Shown: positions 52,995 to 62,224 of the stretch, piece after piece
How positions within the stretch are numbered: the first letter of the stretch is position 1
Layout of the letters: each line of letters opens with the position of its first letter
From: JAABRB01 sp041617635
GTDB taxonomy: Bacteria > Pseudomonadota > Gammaproteobacteria > Burkholderiales > SG8-39
NCBI GenBank assembly: GCA_041617635.1
Contig: JBFJOO010000009.1
Location: 14,362 to 78,361, forward strand
Reading direction: 5' to 3'
Length of the DNA: 64,000 bases
Notes under the pieces: generated by a model
Told to the model about the DNA's origin: nothing
The model's database searches: none
What the model saw: the letters and a program-made list of their open reading frames with translations, nothing else
Made by a program: the position numbers and the translations under genes

Positions 52995-53194
52995 GTCTCC
53001 CTTGACTCGCGCCCCCGGCGTCGCGGGGGCTCCTTCACTGGCGGGCCGCCGTCACCGGGCGGCTCGATCGGCGTCTCGTCCGGCTTCGGATCGTCGACCG
53101 GTGCGTCTCGCTTCCGCCGCGGTGGCTCGGCGGGCGGAGGCTCCTGCCGCGGATCCTTCACGGGGGTGCGGCGTCGGTGCGCTGTGGCAAGCAT
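52991..53194 (-). CDS. Small proline-rich protein, coupled to the phospholipase D gene
   Basis: A 67-residue product from ATG 53194 (MLATAHRRRTPVKDP). Pro and Arg/Lys/Asp dominate, with repeated PP and EPP units (QEPPPAEPPRRKR, DETPIEPPGDG, VKEPPRRRG). No fold is expected. The stop codon overlaps the GTG start of the phospholipase D fusion (GTGA). This favours a real gene and translational coupling. I know similar proline-rich open frames beside such genes but no function. Confidence 0.5.
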   Translation of the reverse strand: MLATAHRRRTPVKDPRQEPPPAEPPRRKRDAPVDDPKPDETPIEPPGDGGPPVKEPPRRRGRESRET

Positions 53195-53317
53195 ACGCGT
53201 CACTCGGATTGTGGATTGTCGATCGGCTCGCGGTTTTCTGCGCTGCACCCGTGTCGCTTCTAGCGACTCGCAGGCGCGCCCGCGGCAGACCAGGAAGAAA
53301 TGGTCGCCGCCGAGCTT

Positions 53318-53446
53318 TTAGGACTTCACGACGGTTCCTTTGCGTGCGGCGTCGAGCTCGGTCAGCAGGAAAGCGTCGGTCCGCCCTTCCGCAGGATACT
53401 TCACCAGCGGCTGTGGCAGGCGCATCACGTCGATGTGCAGAGCCAC
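53318..53446 (-). CDS. Possible short peptide gene between AsmA and the proline-rich gene
   Basis: A GTG at 53446, preceded on its strand by a G-run (TCGGGGGG), opens a 42-residue frame (VALHIDVMRLPQPLVKYPAEG...). It ends 123 bases before the proline-rich start. It sits in a 269-base stretch otherwise without a gene. The frame could extend upstream to 53539 but would then overlap the AsmA 3' end. No homologue is known to me. Confidence 0.3.
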   Translation of the reverse strand: MALHIDVMRLPQPLVKYPAEGRTDAFLLTELDAARKGTVVKS

Positions 53447-53463
53447 GACGACCCCCCGACGCG

Positions 53464-56400
53464 CTAGTGCAAGACGTGCCGGTAGGCGGCGCGACAGCCC
53501 GGTGTGCCGTCCGCGGGAATGTTCTCGTTCTTGAGCCAATCGGCCGCAAAGGCGATCGGGAACTGCCAGATGCGCAGCGCGCCCAGCACGACCGATTGCG
53601 TCGACACCCCGATGTCGGGGGCATCGAGCGTCCCGCCGACATTGATTCCCGGTGCGACCGAGAAGAGCTGGGGCTGCTTCGAGCGCGGGGCGAAGCTGCC
53701 TTTCAGCGCGCGGGTGCGATAGTCGATGACCAGTTCGCCAGCGACCCGGGCAAGCGTCGTGTCGAGCAGGACGATCCGGCTCGTTGCGACGCCCTTGTCC
53801 ATGTCGAAGCTGCCGACGATGCAGTTGAGCTGCGACTGGGAACGCGGATCGAGCGTTCGGAGGAGGAGGCGCAGGACGCCTGCCCCGAGCACGCCGAGCG
53901 ATCCTGCCTCCTGGCCCCTCGGCAGGACGAGGACGTCGAACGTTCCGGTCGCATTCTGTGCGAGCGTCTCCGGAACGCCGGAGGTCTTGAAGTCCATGCT
54001 GAGATCCAGCGTGCCGTGGTGAGGACTCTTGGGGTCCACGGCGAGCATCAACGGGCCGTAGTCAAAACCGGTGCCCTCGAACTTCACCACGTACTGCGGT
54101 ACCTTTCGGCGCACGTCGACCTCGATTTCCGCGCTGAACTTGCCCTGATCGATCCACAGGGAAGCGGGGTTGACGATAAGGCGCCCATCGGCGAGGTTCG
54201 CCTTCAACTCGGCGCGGCCGACCTTCTCCCCTGCCGCAGAAACCTCGTCGAACGTCACGTCGAGATCAAGGTCGAAGGCCCGCAATATGCGCGTGAGGAG
54301 ACGTGCGTCCCGATCGAGCGTGGCTTGATCGAACTTTTCACTGCTCGTGGTCCGCTCAACCGCACGCTTCTCCAGATTCTCGGGACTCCATGCTTGCGCG
54401 CCGATGTCCTCGAGATGCACCGGGAGGCCTTGTACCTTCGCCGCGATACGCGGGCGCGCCTGGTGTGTCTCGGCCGCGAGCGACGCGCGGAATTCGCTCT
54501 TGCCGAGCCGCATGGCGAGATCGCGCGCTGCGACCTGCTTGGAGTCTGCGTCGACGGTCGCGGAAACCTTGTATGGCCCGAACCCGGGTGCCGAGAAACC
54601 CGCGAGGTCCGCGAGCGTGTGTAACGTATCGCCGGAGATGGTCAGCGACCCGGAAAAGCGCGGCGTATCCTTGTCGAGCGTCGCGTTGCCCGAAGCTTCG
54701 AGCCGCGAGCGGTCGTAGTCGATAGCGAGCCGTACGGCGTGCCGCTTGCCGGCAGGAAGAAGCCTGTCGAGCGGGGGCAGCTGACCGGATGCGGTGAAAG
54801 GTTTTTCGCGAAACGCCCCGTTGACCGAGAAATCGATCGGTGCTGCGGCGGGTGCCTCGACCTTGCCGCCAAACGTGACGCGCGCTCCTTCCGGCAAGGC
54901 GTCGGATCTCGGCAGGATCATGCTAGCGTCCGCCACTTCCACCGAGATCGCGGCACTTGCCTGCAATGCGGCGGGCGATGCGCCGCGCGCCTCGAAGCGT
55001 ACCGTGAGGCGGTCGATTTTTCCGGTGATGCCCTGCTTTGCGAGCGGCCCGGGAAGACGCGCCACGTCGAGCTCCCGCACAGTGGCATCGCCGCCGATCT
55101 GCATCGACTCCTTGTGGGCCTTTGCGTTCAGCACACCTTCGACTGGCGCTCCGGCCCAGCGGACCGAAAAAGGCGCGTGGGCCGCACCGTCGCGCACCCG
55201 CACATCGACGGCGATGGTCTCGAAGTTCTCTCCGGCGTATTGCGCCGAACGCGCCTTGAGCGAGAGATCCAGATCGGCCAGGGTCGGTACAGCGTCACGC
55301 TCGGAGCGCGGCCGGGACTTCTCCTGCACTGCGGCGAGCTCGTCCGCCGCGATTCTGTCCAGGTCGAGCGTCACTCCGAGGGATGCGCCCTGCTTGGATG
55401 CCGCAGTGCCCGAGCCACGCGTCGCGCCGATTGCCAGTGTCGTTGCGTCGATGCGCCACGCTTTCGGACTGAAGTCGAAGGATCCACGCACGCTGCCCGG
55501 CACACGCGGCAGCGCTGCGCCGCCGAGAAGGGGCGCAAGACGGTCGAGGCGCGACACGCTGAGATCGAAGGAGAATCGGGCTGCGCGCGCGTCATGCGGC
55601 GGCTCGATCCTGCCTTTGGCGCTCAACTCAGCCGCGCCGACGCGCGCCCGCACGCGTTCGATCGTCCAGGGCCGATTCTCGAACAGATCGATCGGCGGCG
55701 CGCTCGCGAGCTCGAACGCAAGCGGCTCGCCGGCGAACGTGCCCGCCGCGTTCGCATGGAATGCCTTGCGGCTTTCGCCCCGCAGCTCGACGGTCCGCAA
55801 CCGAACCTCGCCCCGATCGTCCGGCCAGGGAACGAGGAATCGGATGTCCTTTCCCGTCAAGCCGAACTTGATCTCCTTGAAGAGCTCGGCCGCTGTCGTG
55901 CCATGGGCGGAGAACGTCGCGCGGAGGCCGCCGATACGCGGATCGAGCTTCGCAACGCCGCGCGCCTGCGTGACGGCCGTGCGGGGAAGCGCTTTCACGG
56001 AGGCGTGCGCCAGCACCGCGAACGGACTGCGCGCGTCGATCTCGATTGCCGCCTCTCCGGGCGCTCCGTCGATGGTGGCCGAGGCGCTGATCTTCAGCTG
56101 GCCGGCATCGAGGCGCGCCGAAGAATGCGCGTCGGTGGCGGGGAAGGGCGCGTGCGTGATGTGCTTGAACGACGCCACAAGCGCGCCGTCAAAGCTGCGC
56201 AGCCTCGCAAGCGCGCGGGCAACGGTTTCTTCGGGCGATCCCGAGCCACCCTGCACCGATCGCCAACGATTGAGCGCCGCATAGTCGATCTCATCGGCGC
56301 TCAACTTGACGTTCAGCGTCGGTCGGCCGTCTTTCATTTCCGCGCGTGCCTCGCCCGAGATCGCCCCCACGGGTCCCGCGAACTGAATACCGTCGAGGTT

Positions 56401-57246
56401 GACGCGATCCGCGAACGCTGCGAGCTTGGTGGTCAGTTCCAGCGGACCGAGTTCCGGCGGTTCCGCGCCGATCGCCTTGAGCAGACGCTCCGCGGCGGCG
56501 GTCTTGAGCGCCAGGTCTGCCTCCAGGCTCAGCGGAGCCGTTGTCCACGACCCGCGCAGCGTGCCGTTTGCGCCCGCGAACTCGGCCGCAAGATCCAGCG
56601 GCCAGCGCTTCTGCCCGGCAATCGCATCGCGCAGCGCCGCGGTGGCGACGGTGACTTGCCAGCCTTCGCCGGCGTGCGACCCGCGCAGCGTGAGCCGCAT
56701 CGGTTGGCCCGTTTGTGCCGAGCCATCGACCCCAAGCAGATCGACGAGGTGAGGCGCGGCAGCCGTGCTGCGGATGAGCACCCGCACAGGCGCGATGGAG
56801 AGGCGCGTGATTTCAGTGAATGTCCAGCGCGACGGCTCGCCGGAGGGTGCCGCGGGGGGCGTGGCCGAGGGCGCGGCGGTAGGCACCTCCGTCTCGAGGC
56901 GCTCGCCGGCGATTTCGACCAGGCGGATCTCGCGCGAGAAAAGCGCCCACAGGTCCACGCGCACCCGGACCCGGTCGGCCGAGGCGCGCGTGACGCGAAT
57001 CGGGCGGCATTCTTCCAACCGGACGTCGCGCCCCTCGATGCCTGGTTGCGTTCCGGTGACGATGTGCAATGACCCGGCGATCGTCAGCGGGCAGCCAAGC
57101 GCATCGGACAACATTGCTGCGGCGCGCGCGCGCAATCCGTCCGCCGGGATGGTGAACTCCAACGCGATGAGCGCCAGAACGACGAGCGCGGGAAAGACAC
57201 CGACGAAGCCGACGACTGCGGCAATTCGAGATCGAGAGCGCTTCAT
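53464..57246 (-). CDS. Large AsmA-family protein (TamB/AsmA-type bridge)
   Basis: A 1260-residue protein with an uncleaved N-terminal membrane anchor (about 7-30, VVGFVGVFPALVVLALIAL) and the AsmA opening ADGLRARAAAMLSDALGCPL. The body is long repetitive beta strands expected to form a hydrophobic groove. A C-terminal AsmA-like block includes DLSMDFKTSGVPETLAQNATGTFDV. Such proteins carry phospholipid between the membranes. It is followed downstream by the proline-rich, phospholipase D and EEP genes, all on this strand and probably related to membrane lipids. It is twice as long as the AsmA at 46253. Confidence 0.88.
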   Translation of the reverse strand: MKRSRSRIAAVVGFVGVFPALVVLALIALEFTIPADGLRARAAAMLSDALGCPLTIAGSLHIVTGTQPGIEGRDVRLEECRPIRVTRASADRVRVRVDLWALFSREIRLVEIAGERLETEVPTAAPSATPPAAPSGEPSRWTFTEITRLSIAPVRVLIRSTAAAPHLVDLLGVDGSAQTGQPMRLTLRGSHAGEGWQVTVATAALRDAIAGQKRWPLDLAAEFAGANGTLRGSWTTAPLSLEADLALKTAAAERLLKAIGAEPPELGPLELTTKLAAFADRVNLDGIQFAGPVGAISGEARAEMKDGRPTLNVKLSADEIDYAALNRWRSVQGGSGSPEETVARALARLRSFDGALVASFKHITHAPFPATDAHSSARLDAGQLKISASATIDGAPGEAAIEIDARSPFAVLAHASVKALPRTAVTQARGVAKLDPRIGGLRATFSAHGTTAAELFKEIKFGLTGKDIRFLVPWPDDRGEVRLRTVELRGESRKAFHANAAGTFAGEPLAFELASAPPIDLFENRPWTIERVRARVGAAELSAKGRIEPPHDARAARFSFDLSVSRLDRLAPLLGGAALPRVPGSVRGSFDFSPKAWRIDATTLAIGATRGSGTAASKQGASLGVTLDLDRIAADELAAVQEKSRPRSERDAVPTLADLDLSLKARSAQYAGENFETIAVDVRVRDGAAHAPFSVRWAGAPVEGVLNAKAHKESMQIGGDATVRELDVARLPGPLAKQGITGKIDRLTVRFEARGASPAALQASAAISVEVADASMILPRSDALPEGARVTFGGKVEAPAAAPIDFSVNGAFREKPFTASGQLPPLDRLLPAGKRHAVRLAIDYDRSRLEASGNATLDKDTPRFSGSLTISGDTLHTLADLAGFSAPGFGPYKVSATVDADSKQVAARDLAMRLGKSEFRASLAAETHQARPRIAAKVQGLPVHLEDIGAQAWSPENLEKRAVERTTSSEKFDQATLDRDARLLTRILRAFDLDLDVTFDEVSAAGEKVGRAELKANLADGRLIVNPASLWIDQGKFSAEIEVDVRRKVPQYVVKFEGTGFDYGPLMLAVDPKSPHHGTLDLSMDFKTSGVPETLAQNATGTFDVLVLPRGQEAGSLGVLGAGVLRLLLRTLDPRSQSQLNCIVGSFDMDKGVATSRIVLLDTTLARVAGELVIDYRTRALKGSFAPRSKQPQLFSVAPGINVGGTLDAPDIGVSTQSVVLGALRIWQFPIAFAADWLKNENIPADGTPGCRAAYRHVLH

Positions 57247-57315
57247 GAGGGTCGTCTACCCTCCATCGTGCCACGACCGCTCGAGTCGTGCTCCGCGTCG
57301 GCGCGACGCAATGCG

Positions 57316-58746
57316 CTAGCGGCGGTGCGGATGGGGGTGAGGTTGCGGGCTCCCGATCGAGCCGAGCCACATGCCCGCGAGCGCGAAACCGAAGCCGACG
57401 AGCTGCGGCGGCCAGAAACCGTCGGGCGCGAGGAGCTCCAGTCCCACCCACGAGACGAGCCCGAGCGCCATCGAGAGAATCGCGCCTTGCGACGTGGAGC
57501 GCTTCCAGTAGATGCCGGCCGCCAGCGGCACGAGGCACGAGACGAGCGTCACCTTGTAGGTGTTCTGGACCATCTGGTAGATCGTGGCCTCGGTGTGCAG
57601 CGCGAAGAGCATCACCGAGAGGGTGAAGATGACGAGCACCAGGCGCAGCGTGAGCAGGAACTGGCGGTCGCCCATGCCGGGGAACACGTTCTTCAACACG
57701 TTCTCCGTGAAGAGCGCGGTGGGCGCAAGGAGCGCGCCGCTCGCCGTGGACAGGATCGCCGACAGCAGCGCCCCGAAGAACATCACCTGGGCGAAAAGCG
57801 GCGTGTGGTTGAGGATGAGCGTCGGCAGGACGAGCTGGAACTCGGTGCCCTCGGATGCCAGCAGCGGCTCGACCATCCGCGGGTCGATGAGCAGCGCCGA
57901 GTAGGCGAGAAAGATCGGCACGAACGCGAAGCAGAAGTAGGCGATGCCTCCGATCATGGTGCCGCGCACCGCGGTCTGCTCGTCCTTGGCGGAAGTGACG
58001 CGCTGGAAGATGTCCTGCTGCGGGATCGAGCCGACCGCGGCGGTCAGCCATGCCGCGAAGAAGGCGAGCATGTCTTTCGCCTCGAGCTTGGGCAGGAACG
58101 CGAGCTTGTCGGCGCTCGCGGCGTGCGCGAGCACGGCGCCCGGCCCGCCGGCCATGTCGCCGAGCAGGAACGCGAGGTACACGAGGCCGAGCACGATGAT
58201 GACGGTCTGGAAGAGATCGGTGAACGCGATCGACCACATGCCTCCGAGGAGCGTGTAGATCAGCACGCACGCCGCGCCGATGCCGATGCCGGTGGCGAGC
58301 GGAATGGCGCCGCCGGAGAGGGTGTGGAAAACGATGCCAAGAGCGGCCATCTGGGCCGAGGTCCAGCCCAGGTACGAGACGGTGATCGCGAGGCTGGTAG
58401 CGAGCTCCACCGGCTTGCCGTAGCGCTTGCGGTAAAAGTCGCCGATGGTGAGCAGGTCCATGCGGTAGAACGCGCGGGCGAAGAAGACCGCGACGAAGAC
58501 GAGGCACATGGAGAAACCGAACGGATCGGCGACGATCCCGCCCATGCCCTCCTTGAGGAACGTGGAGGAGACCGCAAGCACCGTCTCCGCGCCGAACCAG
58601 GTGGCGAAGACGGTCGTGATGCTCATGTAGAGCGGCAGGCTGCGGCCGGCGACGAGGAAATCGCGGGAGTTCTTGACGCGCCGCGCGGCCCACAATCCGA
58701 TCCCGATCGAGATGGCGAGGTACAGGCTGACGAATCCGATCAGCAT
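57316..58746 (-). CDS. Sodium:solute symporter (SSS family)
   Basis: With the start at 58746 the product is 476 residues and has about 13 hydrophobic segments. SSS features are SRDFLVAGRSLPLYMS (about 27-42), TVFATWFGAETVLAVSSTF (about 44-62), FYRKRYGKPVELATS and GGMWSIAFTDLFQTVIIVLGL (about 180-200). It takes up an organic solute with Na+; the substrate is unknown. The tail is histidine-proline-rich (SPQPHPHPHRR). It lies seven bases downstream of ubiB and so is at the end of that operon. Confidence 0.9.
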   Translation of the reverse strand: MLIGFVSLYLAISIGIGLWAARRVKNSRDFLVAGRSLPLYMSITTVFATWFGAETVLAVSSTFLKEGMGGIVADPFGFSMCLVFVAVFFARAFYRMDLLTIGDFYRKRYGKPVELATSLAITVSYLGWTSAQMAALGIVFHTLSGGAIPLATGIGIGAACVLIYTLLGGMWSIAFTDLFQTVIIVLGLVYLAFLLGDMAGGPGAVLAHAASADKLAFLPKLEAKDMLAFFAAWLTAAVGSIPQQDIFQRVTSAKDEQTAVRGTMIGGIAYFCFAFVPIFLAYSALLIDPRMVEPLLASEGTEFQLVLPTLILNHTPLFAQVMFFGALLSAILSTASGALLAPTALFTENVLKNVFPGMGDRQFLLTLRLVLVIFTLSVMLFALHTEATIYQMVQNTYKVTLVSCLVPLAAGIYWKRSTSQGAILSMALGLVSWVGLELLAPDGFWPPQLVGFGFALAGMWLGSIGSPQPHPHPHRR

Positions 58747-58753
58747 CGTCCGA

Positions 58754-60283
58754 TCATCCCAGCTCGCGCGCAAGCTCGACCACGAGTATCGCCGCCAGCA
58801 GCACCACTCCGGCGATGATCCAGGGCCGCGTGCGCCGCTTCTCCTCGGCGAGCGCCGCGCTCGCGCGGGAAAGGGAGTCCGTTGCGCGGCTCGCGAGCGC
58901 CTCGTGCAACAGGCGCGGCAGCTGCGGGGCGAGGCGCGCCCATTGCGGCGCCTCGGATCTCAGCTGCGCGGCGAACGCGGTGAACCCCATCTGCTCGTCC
59001 ATCCACCGCTCGAGGAACGGCTTGGCAGTGTCCCAGAGGTTGAGCTGCGGATCGAGCATGCGCCCGAGGCCTTCGATGTTGAGGAGCGTCTTCTGCAGCA
59101 TCACGAGCTGCGGCTGCATCACCAGCTTGTAGCGCCGCGAAGTCTCGAACAGGCGCAAGAGCGCGCGGCCGAACGAAATCTCGGCGAACGGACGGTCGAA
59201 AAAGGGCTCGCACACGGCGCGGATGGCGCCCTCGAAGTCGGTGAGCTGCGTCGTGCCGGGTGCCCAGCCGCTTTCCAGGAACGCCTCGGCGACGCGCCGG
59301 TAGTCGCGCTGGAAGAAGCCGAGGAAGACGTCGGCCACGAAGCGCTTGTCGGCATCGCCCAGCGTGCCCATGATCCCGAAATCCACCGCGATGTAGCGAC
59401 CCTCCGGCGACACGAAGATGTTGCCGGGGTGCATGTCGGCGTGGAAGAAGCCGTCGCGCAGCGTCTGGGTGAAAAACAGCTCCACTCCGTGGCGTGCGAG
59501 CTGCGGGACGTCGACTCCCTGCTCACGCAGGCGCTCGACGCGGCTGATCGGCGTGCCGTGGATGCGCTCCATCGTCATCACGTTGGTCGCGCACCAATCC
59601 CAGTGCACCTCGGGCACGAAGAGCAGCGGCGAATCGGCGAAATTGCGCCGCAGCTGGCTCGCGTTCGCCGCCTCGCGCATGAGGTCGAGCTCCGCGTGGA
59701 GGTGCCGCGCGAACTCGGCGACGACGTCGCGCGGGCGAAGGCGGCGGCCCTCGGCCCACAGGTGCTCGAGCAGCCATGCGCCGGTGTCCAGCAGCGCGAG
59801 ATCGCGGCGAATGCCGGGCAGCATGTCGGGCCGCAGCACCTTGACGGCGACCTCGCGCCCGTCGGGCAGCGTGGCGAGATGCACCTGCGCGATCGACGCA
59901 CTCGCCACCGGTTGGGACTCGAAGGAGGCGAAGAGATCGGCGAGCTTCTTCCGGAACGACCGCTCGATCTCCGCGACCGCCTGCTCGGCGGGGAACGGCG
60001 GCACCTGGTCCTGGAGCTTGGCGAGCTCATCGGCGAGGTCTGGCGGGAGCAGATCGCGCCGCGTCGAGAGTACCTGTCCGAACTTGACGAAGATCGGGCC
60101 GAGCGTCTCGAGCGCGCGGCGCAGCCGCACCGCCCGCGGCTCGCTCAGCCTGCGAAATGCGAACACCCGGGCGAAAGCGCGCGCTGCGGCGCCAATCGGG
60201 GCGTCGATCGGCGCGAAGAACTCGTCGAGGCCGAAGCGGTAGGCCACGGTGAGGATGCGGGCGAGACGCAGGAGTCGGCGCAT
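58754..60283 (-). CDS. ubiB: UbiB, ABC1-family ubiquinone biosynthesis kinase-like protein
   Basis: A 509-residue protein with KFGQ (67-70), the alanine-rich ASASIAQVH (127-135), K148 in AVKVLRP, HADMHPGN (281-288) and DFG (301-303). One or two membrane segments close the C-terminus (IIAGVVLLAAILVV). UbiB supports ubiquinone synthesis with the UbiJ/UbiK accessory factors. The ubiJ gene lies two genes upstream in the same direction, which marks this copy as the authentic UbiB. It differs from the ABC1 paralogue at 3332-5020. Confidence 0.93.
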   Translation of the reverse strand: MRRLLRLARILTVAYRFGLDEFFAPIDAPIGAAARAFARVFAFRRLSEPRAVRLRRALETLGPIFVKFGQVLSTRRDLLPPDLADELAKLQDQVPPFPAEQAVAEIERSFRKKLADLFASFESQPVASASIAQVHLATLPDGREVAVKVLRPDMLPGIRRDLALLDTGAWLLEHLWAEGRRLRPRDVVAEFARHLHAELDLMREAANASQLRRNFADSPLLFVPEVHWDWCATNVMTMERIHGTPISRVERLREQGVDVPQLARHGVELFFTQTLRDGFFHADMHPGNIFVSPEGRYIAVDFGIMGTLGDADKRFVADVFLGFFQRDYRRVAEAFLESGWAPGTTQLTDFEGAIRAVCEPFFDRPFAEISFGRALLRLFETSRRYKLVMQPQLVMLQKTLLNIEGLGRMLDPQLNLWDTAKPFLERWMDEQMGFTAFAAQLRSEAPQWARLAPQLPRLLHEALASRATDSLSRASAALAEEKRRTRPWIIAGVVLLAAILVVELARELG

Positions 60284-60345
60284 AGGTCGGGTGAGGTGGG
60301 AGCGGCGAATCTAACCGGATTCGTGCTCCCGGGCAAAGCGGTGCG

Positions 60346-61038
60346 TCAACGGATCGCGGCGAGCTGTCGGTCGTGGAGCCGGGCGAGCAGCAGCTGCGCG
60401 ACGGCGGCGCCGACGAGCGCGAGGAACATGTCCCACTGCGTGTCCCAGGGATCGCCCTGGGTGCCGAGGAACTCATGGGCGCCCGCGCCGAAGATCACCG
60501 CGGTCCACCATTCGATCATCTCGTAGAAGGCGCTGATGGCAAGCGCGACGCACAGCACGAGAAAGAAGAGCATCTTGCCGGTCGACGAGGCGGGGGAGGA
60601 GCCCCTCCGCATCGCAACTCCGGAGAAGAGGTGCCTGTGCAGCGGATCCCCCAGCGGCGTGACGCGCAGCAGGATCTCGCGGATCACGATCGCCGGGACG
60701 AAGCCCTGCGCAAGGTGACCGATCCGGTCGTAGGGGTTGCGGGCGAGGTCGAACGCTTCCTGCAGCCAGAAGCCGAGCGGCACGTGCGCGTAGGTGTAGT
60801 GCGCGCCGAGCAGCAGGATGAGTCCGTGGAGGAAGATGAGGCGGTAGGCAAGTGGCGTAAGCGGAAACCCCCGCCAGGTGACGACGAGGATCGTGATCGC
60901 GATCGCCACCGGCGCGGCCTCGAGGGCCCACGTGCCGAGCTCCCGCGGGCGCACTGCGGATATCCCAAGCGCGACGAGCAGCACTACGAGCAGCGCGACG
61001 GGCTCGCGCCAATCTGCGCCGCGCGGCGTTCCGGCCAC
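60346..61038 (-). CDS. DUF2238 membrane protein (YjdF-like)
   Basis: The 230-residue protein has about six hydrophobic segments. Family sequences are visible as LILLLGAHYTYAHVPLGFWLQ (within about 74-94), NPYDRIGHLAQGFVPAIVIREIL and SAFYEMIEWWTAV (about 168-180), then GTQGDPWDTQWDM. A loop before residue 155 (MRRGSSPASSTGK) appears longer than usual. The function is unknown. The start is two bases after the stop of the upstream PLP enzyme, and it is followed by ubiB, so it belongs to that operon. Confidence 0.85.
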   Translation of the reverse strand: MAGTPRGADWREPVALLVVLLVALGISAVRPRELGTWALEAAPVAIAITILVVTWRGFPLTPLAYRLIFLHGLILLLGAHYTYAHVPLGFWLQEAFDLARNPYDRIGHLAQGFVPAIVIREILLRVTPLGDPLHRHLFSGVAMRRGSSPASSTGKMLFFLVLCVALAISAFYEMIEWWTAVIFGAGAHEFLGTQGDPWDTQWDMFLALVGAAVAQLLLARLHDRQLAAIR

Positions 61039-61040
61039 GC

Positions 61041-62210
61041 TCAGCCGAGCGCCTCCGCGAGCTCCGCGAGCAGGTCGTCGACGTCCTCGACGCCGACCGA
61101 CAGGCGCACCAGGCCGTCGCTGATGCCGAGGTCGGCGCGCACGCTGGCCGGAATCGACGCGTGCGTCATGATCGCCGGATGCTCGATGAGACTCTCAACG
61201 CCGCCGAGGCTCTCGGCGAGCGCGAAGAGCCGGCAGCGCTCCAGGAATCGCCGCGATGCCTCGAGACCGCCCTTTAGCACCGCGGTCACCATGCCCCCGT
61301 AGCGCCCGTTCATCTGGCGATCGGCCAGCGCCTTCTGTGCGTGGCTTGCGAGGCCCGGATAGTACACACGCTCCACTTTCGGATGCGCCTCCAGGAACTG
61401 CGCGATCGCCATCGCGCTCGCGCAGTGACGCTCCATGCGCAGCGCGAGCGTCTTCAACCCGCGCAGCACGAGAAAGGCGTCGAACGGGCTCGGCACGCCG
61501 CCCACTGCGTTCTGCAGGTACGCGAGCCGGTCGCGCAGCGCCTCGTCCTCGCGGATGACCGCCACGCCACCGATGACATCGGAGTGGCCGTTCAGGTATT
61601 TCGTCGCGGAGTGGACCACGATGTCGAAGCCGTGCTCGAGCGGGCGCTGGACCCACGGCGAGGCGAACGTATTGTCGCAGACCGTCAGGATGCCGCGGTT
61701 GCGGGCGATCTTCGCCACCGCGGTGAGGTCGACCAGCTTGAGGAGCGGGTTGGTCGGAGATTCCACCCACACCATGCGCGTGTTCGGACGCAGCGCGGGC
61801 TCGAGCTTGGCGTGATCGGAAAGATCAACGAAGCTGAACTCCAGGCCGGCCGAGCGCCGCCGCACGTTCTCGAACAGGCGGTAGCTGCCCCCGTAGAGAT
61901 CGTGCATCGCCACGACGTGCGAGCCCGTCTCGAGCAGCTCGAGCACGGTGCCCATCGCCGCGAGGCCCGACGCGAATGCGAAGCCGGCGAACCCGTTTTC
62001 GAGGCTCGCCACGCAGGCTTCCAGCGCGTCGCGCGTCGGGTTGCGGGTGCGGGCGTAGTCGAAACCCTTGTGCACTCCGGGGCTCGCCTGCACGTACGTG
62101 GAGCTCGCGTAGATGGGCGTCATGATCGCGCCGGTGGTCGGATCCGGCGCCTGACCGGCGTGGATTGCGCGCGTCCCAAAGCGATACTGCGGGTCCGGTC
62201 GTTCGGCCAT
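61041..62210 (-). CDS. Cystathionine gamma-lyase / gamma-synthase family PLP enzyme
   Basis: A 389-residue fold-type I PLP enzyme. The PLP lysine is in VVHSATKYLNGHSDVIGG (K at about 200). Landmarks are YARTRNPTRDALEACVASLE near residue 50, the substrate-binding region ESPTNPLLKL (about 150) and YYPGLASHAQK (about 290). The family includes lyase, synthase and O-succinylhomoserine sulfhydrylase; sequence alone does not separate them. The cystathionine beta-synthase gene upstream favours the lyase role (reverse transsulfuration). It starts 14 bases after ubiJ. Confidence 0.9.
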   Translation of the reverse strand: MAERPDPQYRFGTRAIHAGQAPDPTTGAIMTPIYASSTYVQASPGVHKGFDYARTRNPTRDALEACVASLENGFAGFAFASGLAAMGTVLELLETGSHVVAMHDLYGGSYRLFENVRRRSAGLEFSFVDLSDHAKLEPALRPNTRMVWVESPTNPLLKLVDLTAVAKIARNRGILTVCDNTFASPWVQRPLEHGFDIVVHSATKYLNGHSDVIGGVAVIREDEALRDRLAYLQNAVGGVPSPFDAFLVLRGLKTLALRMERHCASAMAIAQFLEAHPKVERVYYPGLASHAQKALADRQMNGRYGGMVTAVLKGGLEASRRFLERCRLFALAESLGGVESLIEHPAIMTHASIPASVRADLGISDGLVRLSVGVEDVDDLLAELAEALG

Positions 62211-62224
62211 CCTCGTGCTCCTCG

